Positions 54,023-62,482 of a stretch of 64,000 bases of DNA are shown here, piece after piece. The notes beneath the pieces were generated by a model, which was not told the DNA's origin, did not search any database, and worked only from the letters and a program-made list of their open reading frames with translations. Location: NCBI GenBank assembly GCA_041749535.1, contig JBGTBE010000009.1, forward strand, positions 1 through 64,000. The letters are read 5' to 3'. Position 1 is the stretch's first letter. Each line of letters opens with the position of its first letter. The stretch comes from JBBQZU01 sp041749535. GTDB lineage: Bacteria > Bacteroidota > Bacteroidia > Flavobacteriales_D > Cryomorphaceae. Made by a program: the position numbers and the translations under genes.

Positions 54023-55483
54023 GTGTCGCATACGAATGTATTGGTGCTCGCCCCGGACTCCGCACTTTGTGAAGAATGTGCTGAGATGCTTAGCAGGATT
54101 CAACCGGGCAAGTACAGCCTGTTTTGGTGCCCCCTCAATGAATTTCCCTATACAGATAGCGACGTAGCTATTGTGCATGAAGAATATTCAAAACCGGAAT
54201 ACCTGAATATACTGGAGACTGCCTCCGCTATGCTCCACCCTCGCCCGGTGATTTACCTCGTAGATGAACCCATTCCGGTGCAGTTTGTCGTTTTCTTAAA
54301 AAGCAAGAAGAGCGATTTCCTCCGGAGAAAACTTCTTGCCCCTGCCGGACTCAATAATGGCATTCGGTACGCCATTAAACTCGCCAAGCTAAAGGTGAAC
54401 CTGGCGAATGAAAAGAGGCGGTATCAATCGCTGTTTGACAATGCAGTAGAGCCGGCTTTCTTTCTGGATGCACGGTGGAATATAGTAAATGCCAATAGGG
54501 CATTCTTCGAACTTTTCAAATTGGACGATATAGACAAGCACGTGGTGAATTTTGCCACCCTTGTTACTAAGGAATCTGACTTTGAAAACCTGAAGAAAAG
54601 CCTGCCGAGCAATACCCAGTATTTTACCACAGAGTCGCAATTTCGCTTCAGGCGAATCGGTACGCAATCCCAATTTCTGGGCAAGTTGGTTATTTCTTCC
54701 ATCGTGGAGGCTACGCTGGTGAATGGGCGCATAGATTATCGCTTCAATGGGTTTCAGGGAACCCTCTCGAATGTATCGTACAAAAAGAAAATGGTGCAAA
54801 TACAAAGGGAAGTAGAGCGGGTAGAAAATACCTATCGGTTGGCCCGCACCCTTGCACACGAGATTCGAAACCCCCTGACCAACATTGGCCTCAGCCTGGA
54901 GCAACTAAAGGATACTGTAGTACTTGGTGAAGACAACCTGAATTATATCGAGATAGCTGAGCGCTGCACCAAAAGGATCAATGAGTTGCTCACCAAGTTG
55001 CTTCACTCATCCGAGCGACTCGAATTCCAGGCTGTGGAAACCAACTTTAACGATCTGGTAGAAGCTGTTGTAAAAATTGAACAGGACCGGGCGCACCTCC
55101 ATGGGGCGAAACTCATCCTGGATATAGGCAGCGATGCACAGTGCAATTTCTGCCAGCCTGAGCGTCTCAAAATAGCCATCACCAATCTAATTGCCAATGC
55201 CATAGAGTCTACTGAAAAAGGAAAAGGTGCGGTGATAGTAGGCACCTATGTCGACGATACTTTCTACTGTATTTATGTGGAAGACAATGGACATGGTATG
55301 GATGAAGAAGTGCAGGAGAGGTTGTTCGATCCTTTTTTTACCAGGAAATCCAACGGGGTAGGACTGGGGCTCACCAGCACCCAAACCATCATCGCCGAAC
55401 ACAACGGTCAAATAGAAGTGGAAAGCGCGGTGGGTGTGGGTTCCACTTTTACCATTTCGCTTCCTACAAGCCAGAATTCCTAG
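54023..55483 (+). CDS. soluble PAS histidine kinase with N-terminal pseudo-receiver
   Basis: The product has 486 residues from a GTG 2 bp after the NtrC gene's stop, so translation is coupled. Residues 1-115 look like a receiver fold (NVLVLAPDSALCEECAEML, later VIYLVDEP) but lack the acidic pair and the phosphoacceptor, where VAIVHEEY stands. A PAS domain follows at about 132-250 (SLFDNAVEPAFFLDARWNIVNAN), then HisKA with His279 (LAHEIRNPLTNI) and HATPase_c with the N box (NLIANAIES, 388-396), G1 DNGHGM, F box FDPFF and G2 GVGLGL. There is no membrane segment, so it senses a cytoplasmic signal. It should phosphorylate the adjacent NtrC-type regulator. Confidence 0.92.
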   Translation: MSHTNVLVLAPDSALCEECAEMLSRIQPGKYSLFWCPLNEFPYTDSDVAIVHEEYSKPEYLNILETASAMLHPRPVIYLVDEPIPVQFVVFLKSKKSDFLRRKLLAPAGLNNGIRYAIKLAKLKVNLANEKRRYQSLFDNAVEPAFFLDARWNIVNANRAFFELFKLDDIDKHVVNFATLVTKESDFENLKKSLPSNTQYFTTESQFRFRRIGTQSQFLGKLVISSIVEATLVNGRIDYRFNGFQGTLSNVSYKKKMVQIQREVERVENTYRLARTLAHEIRNPLTNIGLSLEQLKDTVVLGEDNLNYIEIAERCTKRINELLTKLLHSSERLEFQAVETNFNDLVEAVVKIEQDRAHLHGAKLILDIGSDAQCNFCQPERLKIAITNLIANAIESTEKGKGAVIVGTYVDDTFYCIYVEDNGHGMDEEVQERLFDPFFTRKSNGVGLGLTSTQTIIAEHNGQIEVESAVGVGSTFTISLPTSQNS

Positions 55484-55763
55484 ATATGTAGGTTCTCACA
55501 CCTATAGATGCGCTTGCTCAACGTATTCACCTATTATTTTGCCGGAATCTGAATGTACCGACTAATCAGAATATCTTTTTCCCATTGCTAATTGCAGGGA
55601 TATTGATGATTCAATATCTACATGATGCTTGATTCAGTTCTACACCATTGTGGAGCCAATTACACAGTAGGTGAATTTGTACGCAATTTGGATTATCTCA
55701 AATATGTTTTTAAATCATTGATAGTGAGATGATATGTCCAATAAAGTAAAATTGCACAACACA
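55484..55763. other. intergenic region after the kinase gene
   Basis: AT-rich, with no credible open frame, and I see no strong terminator for the kinase operon. The promoter of the next operon probably lies at its right end. Confidence 0.45.
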
Positions 55764-55779
55764 TGGTTCGACCTTTGAA
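55764..55779 (+). promoter_or_regulatory. possible sigma-54 promoter of the lipoprotein-YtxH operon
   Basis: TGGTTCG, four bases, TTGAA: the GG and the G of the -12 box have the correct 10-bp spacing, but the C of the -12 GC is A. The expected start is near 55790, 25 bp before the ATG. It is weaker than the match at 52150. Confidence 0.35.
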
Positions 55780-55814
55780 TATACTTCACCAAACCTTAAA
55801 ATGACAATACTACC

Positions 55815-56345
55815 ATGAAACCCCAATTAACGATAGGACTAAGTATAATAGGATTGGCAGCGATGAGTTGCACGCCCAATAGCAATGAGGCTGATAATGA
55901 TACAGCCATTCAAAATCTCACTGCCTTTGTGGACAGTGTTGAAATGGTTGCAGAGAAAGAAACACGAATGAAATGGGACCAGGTGAAACAGCGCTACGAC
56001 CAGCTAGAAAAGAAAATTGACCGATCGGAGTCAAATCTTTCTGAGGAGATGGAAGACAAATTTGAAGCAGTAGAAGATAGGTTTGAAAATGCCGAGCGCA
56101 CCAATAAGGAATATCTTAAGGAGTTTGATGCCCAGGCCGAGCGCGAATTGAAGAATGTAGAAAATTGGTTCGAGAGAGCTGGTGACAACATAGCCGACGC
56201 AGCAGACGATACTGGCGACGCTGTAGAAGAAGGCTGGAAGAATAGCATGGACTGGCTCGAGAAAAACTACGAGAGACTCGAAGAAAATACCCAGCGCAAG
56301 TACAATGATATGCGCGAGAAAATGAAGGAAAATTCCGGGAAGTAA
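55815..56345 (+). CDS. coiled-coil lipoprotein
   Basis: This 176-residue protein has a lipoprotein signal (AAMSC, Cys19) followed by an almost wholly helical, strongly charged chain (WDQVKQRYDQLEKKIDRSE, EDRFENAERTNKEYLKEF) with repeated E/K heptads. The pattern is like apolipoprotein- or LEA-type amphipathic helices. It may be a periplasmic envelope spacer or stress-protective protein; no specific family recognised. It heads an operon with the YtxH and holin-like genes. Confidence 0.72.
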   Translation: MKPQLTIGLSIIGLAAMSCTPNSNEADNDTAIQNLTAFVDSVEMVAEKETRMKWDQVKQRYDQLEKKIDRSESNLSEEMEDKFEAVEDRFENAERTNKEYLKEFDAQAERELKNVENWFERAGDNIADAADDTGDAVEEGWKNSMDWLEKNYERLEENTQRKYNDMREKMKENSGK

Positions 56346-56362
56346 GCCCGTCATTATATAAA

Positions 56363-56396
56363 GGCCGGGGGTTTCGAAAGTCGAAACACTCCGGCC
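56363..56396 (+). promoter_or_regulatory. hairpin between the lipoprotein and YtxH genes
   Basis: GGCCGG-GG-GTTTCGA pairs with TCGAAAC-ACT-CCGGCC around AAG. No T run follows, so it is probably a processing or attenuation hairpin that lets the first gene be expressed more than the next, rather than a full terminator. Confidence 0.5.
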
Positions 56397-56424
56397 ATAT
56401 TACTAACTTTTAAAAACTAAAATC

Positions 56425-56637
56425 ATGTCATCCAACAAATCAAGTTTATTGTTCTTCCTGGCCGGTACAGCTATCGGAGTGAGTGCAGGCCTTTACCTCA
56501 ACAGTAAGAAAGGAAAAGAATTTCGCAAAAATGTTGCAAACAAAGCCAGCGATCTCGAAAGCAAAGTGGAAGAGAAAGTGAAGTCGGCCTACGAATCCAT
56601 CAAAAGCAAGGTGAACGACAAAGTGTCGGCAGTATAA
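56425..56637 (+). CDS. YtxH domain protein
   Basis: A 70-residue protein: one membrane segment (about 9-26; SLLFFLAGTAIGVSAGLYL) with the YtxH turn NSKKGKEFRK right after it, then a helical, charged tail. YtxH is a general-stress protein in Bacillus; its role is unknown. It lies between the coiled-coil lipoprotein and the holin-like protein. Confidence 0.88.
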   Translation: MSSNKSSLLFFLAGTAIGVSAGLYLNSKKGKEFRKNVANKASDLESKVEEKVKSAYESIKSKVNDKVSAV

Positions 56638-56669
56638 TCTGCCACTTGGTATTCAGAAAGCTACACACT

Positions 56670-57032
56670 ATGAACACACTCAATTTCATACAAAGCATTT
56701 TCGGCGAACAGACCGCGGCAGCGCGGATGTTCGTTGAGAATGAGGTGGACAATGCAAAGCTGATTACAGCCCGCCATGCCACCAGAATTGGAACATCTGC
56801 GATGAAATGGCTGGTGTTCTTGGGGCTTTCTCTTGTCGCGTCTGCATTGCTCAGCGTTTCACTCTCCCTGTATCTCGGAGCGCTGTGGGACAATTACCCA
56901 CTCGGATTTTTGGCAGGAGCAGGTGCAGTAGTGCTCGCCATTGTTTTGTGGAAACTGCTGGCCATTTTTTTGGTGCGCGATATGTTGGCAAGAAGGGTAA
57001 TCAAAGAAATCTATGAAGATGATAGCCAATAA
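56670..57032 (+). CDS. phage holin-like (DUF1469/Holin-X) membrane protein
   Basis: The product has 120 residues from the ATG at 56670 (MNTLNFIQSIFGEQ), with an amphipathic N-terminal helix and two membrane segments at about 49-72 and 78-101 separated by a short loop (LGALWDNYPLGF). This is the architecture of the DUF1469/Holin-X family, which occurs with YtxH and CsbD genes and has no phage context here. An upstream TTG at 56646 is in frame but lacks support. Confidence 0.75.
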   Translation: MNTLNFIQSIFGEQTAAARMFVENEVDNAKLITARHATRIGTSAMKWLVFLGLSLVASALLSVSLSLYLGALWDNYPLGFLAGAGAVVLAIVLWKLLAIFLVRDMLARRVIKEIYEDDSQ

Positions 57033-57291
57033 GGATATAAGAACATACAGTCAACTTGAGGCCGCCATACAATCGCATAAGATTAGGCGACAAATCATTG
57101 CTGAAGAATTCAAAACTTCCGTTGCAAACAATCCCGCACTCAAGCTCTCTCTGAAACTATTGCCAAAAATTGGCGCAATGCTCCTCTTTAGAAGAAATTC
57201 ATCTATCCTCGGCGCACTGGCAAAAACAGCAGTGTCAACCTGGCTTGTGGGTAAGGTAAAGAATTTGTTGAGCAGGAGAGAACAGGTGTAG
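57013..57291 (+). CDS. small basic protein, unknown
   Basis: A 92-residue protein that overlaps the holin-like gene by 20 bp (a start at the next Met, 57019, overlaps by 14 bp), so translation is coupled. The N-terminal half is helical and charged (YSQLEAAIQSHKIRRQIIAEEF); the C-terminal half has a hydrophobic stretch (KIGAMLLFRRNSSILGALAKTAV). It probably associates with the membrane together with its neighbour. No family recognised. Confidence 0.65.
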   Translation: MKMIANKDIRTYSQLEAAIQSHKIRRQIIAEEFKTSVANNPALKLSLKLLPKIGAMLLFRRNSSILGALAKTAVSTWLVGKVKNLLSRREQV

Positions 57292-57346
57292 TACCCAAAG
57301 AGTTGGAGCCAAATAAAGAGGCAGGCAATCAGTACCCTGCTTGCTT

Positions 57347-57883
57347 TTAGAAGCCCACGTTAAAGCCCACATTGATCAGGAATCCATTGGAGTAAATTGG
57401 TTTACCTGCAACTTCATCGGCCCTGGCCCCGGTGCCCACACCACCCAACTCTATAAAATACCCAAATTTTTGGGCGGGTTTCAACTCAAAACCAAACACG
57501 CCGTACCCTCCAAAAACCGCACTCTCCGAAGAGAAATCGCTGTTTGGAAGGATGGTCAAGATCCCACCTTCACCATAAATGAATATTTGATCCGTTACGA
57601 TCACACTTCTGCTTCGCACTCCCAGTTGAATATTTTGGTAAGTCGTCCACGTGATTTCATCCCCGTCCAAATGTTCGAGCCATTGTACATTGGCTCCGGC
57701 TTTTATAGCTACCATTGATCGTAAAAAATACGGACTTATTACATGCAGACCAAGTCCAAAATCATTTTGGAATTGGCTTATGTGAAAGCCTATCTCTACA
57801 TTTTTGGAATCCGTTTGGGCTTTTGATTGTACGCCCAGCATTGCGATAAATGCCAGGGTGGCAATGATTGATTTCATATTCAT
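57347..57883 (-). CDS. outer-membrane beta-barrel protein
   Basis: This 178-residue protein has a signal peptide (cleavage after QSKAQ, residue 22), then alternating beta-strands with the pattern of a small eight-strand barrel (NVEIGFHISQFQNDFGLGLHVI, AVFGGYGVFGFELKPAQKF), ending in FLINVGFNVGF, the terminal-aromatic sorting signal of outer-membrane barrels. It is convergent with the preceding operon. Confidence 0.8.
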   Translation of the reverse strand: MNMKSIIATLAFIAMLGVQSKAQTDSKNVEIGFHISQFQNDFGLGLHVISPYFLRSMVAIKAGANVQWLEHLDGDEITWTTYQNIQLGVRSRSVIVTDQIFIYGEGGILTILPNSDFSSESAVFGGYGVFGFELKPAQKFGYFIELGGVGTGARADEVAGKPIYSNGFLINVGFNVGF

Positions 57884-58144
57884 ATCATTTTGGTTTTTTT
57901 AGAATTCCATGCAGATAGGATGCTTCATGGTTGAGTACAAATTTCTCGTATCTAAATGAACACCAATTGCATGTGGCTTATTTTTGTTTACACAAACCAA
58001 AGCTACCCAATAACTGCCAAGATCCCAATTTTTTTTCGCAACGATATTGAATCAAAGGAAACCTGTGCAGGTATGCCTGCTCATCCTGGTAAATTCAATT
58101 CGGGACAAAAGTGTTTATTTGCATAATTGAACCAGCATATAAAT

Positions 58145-58597
58145 ATGGAAACAGAAATACTAGACGTTGAGTCAAAAGGCAGGCAATCATTTGCGCATGC
58201 ATCTAAAACAAAGCGATTTATCAATTTTTTTATCGATACCTTCATTTTTTACATTCTGGTGATTTTGCTGGGCGTATTTATGGGTCTCGGTGGGGTAGAT
58301 TATTTAATTGAGACCTACTACTTGCTCTTCAATCTCTTATTCTATTTATTTTATGTGGGTACCTACTTCGTTTTCGAAATGTATGCAAATGGAAAGACCA
58401 TTGGCAAATACATCACTTCTACCCGCGTGGTGATGGAAGATGGACAGCCCATACAAGCGAAGAATATCCTGGGCAGGTCGTTTGCCCGTCTTGTTCCTTT
58501 CGAAGCGTTTTCATTTCTCTTTTCGGAGCATACCGGCTGGCACGACCGATGGTCTGGTACGCAGGTGGTGGACGAGAAGAAGGCGCTGTCAGCATAG
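58145..58597 (+). CDS. RDD family membrane protein
   Basis: The product has 150 residues from the ATG at 58145 (METEILDVESKGR); the open frame starts at a TTG at 58127. The RDD signature is present in modified form (RFINFFIDTFIFYILV), followed by two more membrane segments and the conserved NGKTIGKYITSTRVVMEDG and HDRWSGTQVV ends. RDD proteins are suspected transporters; one group acts as a Na+/H+ antiporter. Confidence 0.85.
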   Translation: METEILDVESKGRQSFAHASKTKRFINFFIDTFIFYILVILLGVFMGLGGVDYLIETYYLLFNLLFYLFYVGTYFVFEMYANGKTIGKYITSTRVVMEDGQPIQAKNILGRSFARLVPFEAFSFLFSEHTGWHDRWSGTQVVDEKKALSA

Positions 58598-59002
58598 GAA
58601 TTCAAGCAACTTTCCATCAACCTGTGAATGCATTCCCGACGGCCCACAGCCCGCACGGTTTGGAATATTCCCGGTCTGAATTGGGTGGGTAAGGAGCCGG
58701 AGCGTCTTTTTCGAAGTACTTTGGTGAAGCTGCGGTGAAGGGGCTTTTCAAGGTGTTGTTTTTGGAGCTGATTCAGGGGATAATTTGGCCACAACACATC
58801 TGCTTTAAAATCCTTCCTGCTTACTTCAATTTCCGCAAATGGGCATGCTTCACCAAAGAAGTCATATGTGTAATCGCCATGCGGTTGAGCTGCATCAACC
58901 TATCTTATTGGCCCAGGCACTGACATATTAAAACCGCGTTAATGCTTGTGCATTTATTCGACTGCCTGTAACCATTCACGCTTTTCATGCACTTATTGCT
59001 AT
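58598..59002. other. intergenic region without recognised gene
   Basis: About 400 bp. The minus strand has an open stretch of 52 codons ending near 58621 without a start codon; otherwise I see nothing in it. Confidence 0.45.
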
Positions 59003-59413
59003 ATGAAAACCCTACAACTTTTTAAAATAGCCATTTTGTACACGTTAATGATTGGTGCGCTTGTAGCGTGCAATGATGATGACGATGGTGATGACGAAGT
59101 AGCATGTGGATTGGTGGGTCAATACCTGTTGGTAGAAGTGTTGGCAGATCCAGGAGATGGCAGTGGAACCTTCGAGCCGGTGAGCAGCGATAAAACCATT
59201 GTGTTTCACAGCGATGGAAGCATCACATCCAATGGCGACATCTGCAGTATGGGCGTAGAATCGGATGTATCAAGCACAGGAACATATTCCCTGACTGAGG
59301 GCACCATTTCTACATCCGATTGCAGTGACCTGCCTTATCTCTTCAACGGCTATGAAGTGATTATTGACTACCCTTGTATTGAAGCCTGCAGGGCTAAATT
59401 TGTAAAACAATGA
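59003..59413 (+). CDS. lipocalin-like lipoprotein
   Basis: The product has 136 residues from the ATG at 59003 (MKTLQLFKIAILYTLM); an upstream in-frame ATG at 58946 gives a non-signal sequence. The lipobox is LVAC (Cys23), followed by an acidic stretch (NDDDDGDDE), and the body has alternating strands (VGQYLLVEVL, TIVFHSDGSITSNGDICS, GTYSLTEGTIS) like small lipocalin-type Bacteroidota lipoproteins. Four mature cysteines could form disulfides. Function unknown. Confidence 0.72.
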   Translation: MKTLQLFKIAILYTLMIGALVACNDDDDGDDEVACGLVGQYLLVEVLADPGDGSGTFEPVSSDKTIVFHSDGSITSNGDICSMGVESDVSSTGTYSLTEGTISTSDCSDLPYLFNGYEVIIDYPCIEACRAKFVKQ

Positions 59414-59534
59414 GCGCAGGCATTTTTGTACTGCCCGAAACATTGATTGTAACACCACTTACTATTATTCTGTGGAGCGCACAACAAGGAATGAAAACAA
59501 GAGACCGCTCGAAATTTTAGAGTAAATTTCCCCT

Positions 59535-60422
59535 GTGAAGTCTCACCTTTTCAGGAAAAAGCAAGACACCTTTGACTACAATCTGCACCGTACTTGTAAG
59601 GTGTGCAGCAATGCCTTTCAGGGCCGGTATTGCAATGTGTGTGGCGAGAAGGTCATAGAACCATACGAGCGTTCTTTTCTCACCTTTTTGTACGATTCTC
59701 TGAACGCCTTTACTTTTTTCGATGGCAAGTTTATGAGAACCCTGAAGCTGCTGCTTGCCCGACCGGGGCAACTGTCCAGAAACATCGCCGACGGGGTGCG
59801 GGTGCCCTATATGAAAATGATCTCCCTCTTTTTCCTGGCCAATTTTTTATACTATCTATTTCCCGTTTGGGACACGTTTAATTCCAGCCTCTACACCCAA
59901 ATGAACGCTTTAGGAAACCACAGCATCCGCGCTGAAGCCATTGTGCAAAACCATATTGCAGCGCAGAAGCTCACCTTGCAAGAATTTGAACCCATTTACC
60001 GCGCGACGTCCACAAACCTATCAAAGTTGCTGATTGTGTTGCTGGTCCTAATGCTTTCCGGAGTATTGGCCATTGTGAACTTCTCAAGATCAACCTACTT
60101 TTTCGACCACTTGCTCTTCTCCATGGAATACTACAGTTTTCATTTGCTCATCAATCTTGTGGTATTGGCCAACGGATGCCTTGTTGCGATCAAAGGGGCG
60201 CGTTACTTCGGGTTTGATTGGGGCTTTTTGCTTTCCGAACAGGTTTTTTCTGCAATAGCGCTGTGCAACATTTGCTATTTTCTTTTTCGTGGTCAGATGG
60301 TTTTTTATGGTCAAAAGTGGTACTGGTCCGTACTCCGTACCGTCCTTATTTACTTTTTGATGTTCTATTATGTCTATTTCTACAGGGCAGGCCTGTTCTA
60401 CTTCACCATGTGGTTTGTATAA
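59535..60422 (+). CDS. DUF3667 membrane protein
   Basis: The product has 295 residues from a GTG start. The N-terminus has a zinc-ribbon-like pair, CKVCSNAFQGRYCNVCGE, then RSFLTFLYDSLNAFTFFDGKFMRTLKLLLARPGQLSRNIADGVRVPYMKMISLFFL, the DUF3667 core, followed by five or six membrane segments. DUF3667 is common in Bacteroidota and of unknown function. Confidence 0.88.
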   Translation: MKSHLFRKKQDTFDYNLHRTCKVCSNAFQGRYCNVCGEKVIEPYERSFLTFLYDSLNAFTFFDGKFMRTLKLLLARPGQLSRNIADGVRVPYMKMISLFFLANFLYYLFPVWDTFNSSLYTQMNALGNHSIRAEAIVQNHIAAQKLTLQEFEPIYRATSTNLSKLLIVLLVLMLSGVLAIVNFSRSTYFFDHLLFSMEYYSFHLLINLVVLANGCLVAIKGARYFGFDWGFLLSEQVFSAIALCNICYFLFRGQMVFYGQKWYWSVLRTVLIYFLMFYYVYFYRAGLFYFTMWFV

Positions 60423-60424
60423 CC

Positions 60425-60605
60425 CCGCTGCCGCCCCCGCTACCGCGCGACTCCCGTCCGTGGTAATTTGACATTATTTAAATTTAGCTTATCAACCGCA
60501 ACTACAAGTTCCCCCCGCGGCAGCGGAGGATGTTTAGATAAGGTCATTGTTGTTAGAAGATTTAGTTAATAACGAAACCACGCGGCGGGAGTCTCGCGGC
60601 AGCGG
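60425..60605. repeat. GC-rich inverted repeat element
   Basis: The left arm 60425-60464 (CCGCTGCCGC ... GCGACTCCCG ... TGGT) is the imperfect inverse complement of the right arm 60577-60605 (ACCACGCGGCGGGAGTCTC then GCGGCAGCGG). A third copy of GCGGCAGCGG lies in the middle at 60517-60526. The arms are far richer in GC than the AT-rich centre. It may be a copy of a dispersed palindromic or MITE-like repeat; a second copy is not seen in the window. Confidence 0.6.
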
Positions 60606-60685
60606 AAGTTTAAAACCCGATTGGCTTTCTGAAAACCGGGTGTCCCCAATCTTCTTACATTCACATCTTATAAATCTCACGGCCC

Positions 60686-62284
60686 ATGCAGACCCTTCCC
60701 CCCATTCCTGAAAAAGTTAAGCTCAAGGCCACCCTTAAGCAGGACACCTACCTCGTAAACGGCACCTTAAAACCCTGGAAGGGGGCGTTTACCGATGTGC
60801 ACTCCACCATAGAAAGTCCCGGTGCGGATGGAACCCTGGCACCCACGCTCCTGGGTAGCATACCGCGCATGGATGAAGCTGCTGCTTTGGAATGCCTTGA
60901 TGCCGCCGTAGCAGCCTATTCCCGCGGGCAAGGTGAATGGCCCACCATGAAGGTGCGCGAGCGCATTGCCTGCATGGAAAAATTTGTGGTGCAGATGCGC
61001 ACCAGGCGAGAGGAAGTGGTGCAGCTCTTAATGTGGGAGATAGGGAAGTCCTTCGCCGATTCGCAGAAAGAATTTGACCGCACCACGGCCTACATCGACG
61101 ATACCATCGAAGAGTACAAAAACCTGGACCGCAGCAGCGCCAAGTTTACGCGGCACGAAGGCATTTACGCCCACATTCGCCGGGGCCCATTGGGGGTGGT
61201 GCTCTGCCTCGGCCCGTACAACTACCCCCTGAACGAAACGTTTGCGCTCCTCATTCCCGCCATCATCATGGGCAATACCACGGTGTTTAAACCCGCCAAG
61301 CACGGCGTGCTCCTGATCAGTCCATTGCTTGAAGCTTTTCAAACCTGTTTCCCGAAAGGGGTGGTAAACGTGATGTACGGCCGCGGACGCGAGGTGGCTG
61401 CGCCCATCATGAAAACCGGCAAAGTAGATGTGCTGGCCCTCATCGGCAACAGCAAATCGGCGGTGGCCTTGCAGGATGCGCACCCACACCCCAACCGGCT
61501 GCGGCAGGTCATGGGCCTGGAAGCCAAAAATCCCGCCATTGTACTGCCCGACGCCGACCTCGACCTCACCATCAAAGAGTGCATCTCCGGCACCCTTTCC
61601 TTCAATGGGCAGCGCTGTACGGCGCTGAAAATCATTTATGTGCACGAGAGCATCGCCCGGGTATTCAACGAGCGATTCGCGGCAGCGGTAGATGCGCTGA
61701 AGTTTGGCAATCCCTGGGACGAGGGCGCCATGCTGACTCCACTGCCTGAGCCCGGGAAGCCGGCCTATATCCGGGAACTGATTGACGATGCCGTGCAGCA
61801 CGGCGCCAAAGTGCTCAACGACAGGGGCGGAGAAACGCGCAGCAATTACATCTTCCCCGCTGTGCTGTATCCCGTAAATAAGGAGATGCGCGTGTACCAC
61901 GAAGAACAGTTTGGCCCGGTGATCCCCATACTGTCCTTCACGGACATACAGGAACCCCTCGACGATATGGCCGACAGCAACTACGGGCAGCAGGTGAGCC
62001 TGTTCGGGCAAAGCGCCGACACCCTGGCTCCGCTCATCGACACCCTGGTGAACCTCGTGTGCAGGGTAAACCTGAACAGCTCCTGCCAGCGCGGTCCCGA
62101 TGTGTACCCCTTTACCGGAAGGAAGGACTCTGCCGTGGCCACCCTGAGCGTATACGACGCGCTGCGCTCCTTCTCCATACGCACTTTTGTGGCATCGAAG
62201 GACAATGACTACAACAACGAAATACTGCGGGAACTCCTCCGCAAGCGGGGCTCCAATTTCGTGAGTACGGACTATATTCTTTGA
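60686..62284 (+). CDS. GapN-type NADP-dependent aldehyde (glyceraldehyde-3-phosphate) dehydrogenase
   Basis: This 532-residue ALDH-superfamily enzyme has the cofactor-site stretch GVVLCLGPYNYPLNETF (about 171-187), the general base Glu279 in MGLEAKNPAIV and the nucleophile Cys311 in FNGQRCTALK, with INSSCQRGPD-like NSSCQRGPDVYPFTGRKDS near 470, close to non-phosphorylating GapN and plant-type GAPN. It would oxidise glyceraldehyde-3-phosphate to 3-phosphoglycerate and make NADPH; other aldehydes are possible. The gene is clearly richer in GC and in GC-ending codons than its neighbours, so it may have been acquired or be highly expressed. Confidence 0.82.
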   Translation: MQTLPPIPEKVKLKATLKQDTYLVNGTLKPWKGAFTDVHSTIESPGADGTLAPTLLGSIPRMDEAAALECLDAAVAAYSRGQGEWPTMKVRERIACMEKFVVQMRTRREEVVQLLMWEIGKSFADSQKEFDRTTAYIDDTIEEYKNLDRSSAKFTRHEGIYAHIRRGPLGVVLCLGPYNYPLNETFALLIPAIIMGNTTVFKPAKHGVLLISPLLEAFQTCFPKGVVNVMYGRGREVAAPIMKTGKVDVLALIGNSKSAVALQDAHPHPNRLRQVMGLEAKNPAIVLPDADLDLTIKECISGTLSFNGQRCTALKIIYVHESIARVFNERFAAAVDALKFGNPWDEGAMLTPLPEPGKPAYIRELIDDAVQHGAKVLNDRGGETRSNYIFPAVLYPVNKEMRVYHEEQFGPVIPILSFTDIQEPLDDMADSNYGQQVSLFGQSADTLAPLIDTLVNLVCRVNLNSSCQRGPDVYPFTGRKDSAVATLSVYDALRSFSIRTFVASKDNDYNNEILRELLRKRGSNFVSTDYIL

Positions 62285-62482
62285 TTTTTCGGGTTACGGA
62301 TCCCGCTTTAGATGCTATCAAGCTCCGCCTGATGAAATCTTAGAAATCAAGGGAAAGGTGGTAACTGAAAGTTTGTAATTGATCCCTTAGCACCCGTGGG
62401 TGCAAGGCTTTGTTTCGGGTACTCAGCAGGGCACTCAGTATCTGCCCATCGTCCGGCACTTACAAGGCATACTCCACGGGCA

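Noticed and set aside
56670..57032. Prophage remnant suggested by a holin-like gene
   Set aside because: Neighbours are YtxH and a coiled-coil lipoprotein, not phage genes; DUF1469 proteins are ordinary membrane proteins in stress operons.
58621..58776. 52-codon open stretch on the minus strand with protein-like composition
   Set aside because: No start codon, no family resemblance and no neighbouring remnants; could be a relic but cannot be supported.
61028..62011. A 327-codon open frame on the minus strand opposite the GapN gene
   Set aside because: High third-position GC in the real gene removes stop codons on the other strand; the product matches no family and the plus-strand ALDH is unambiguous.
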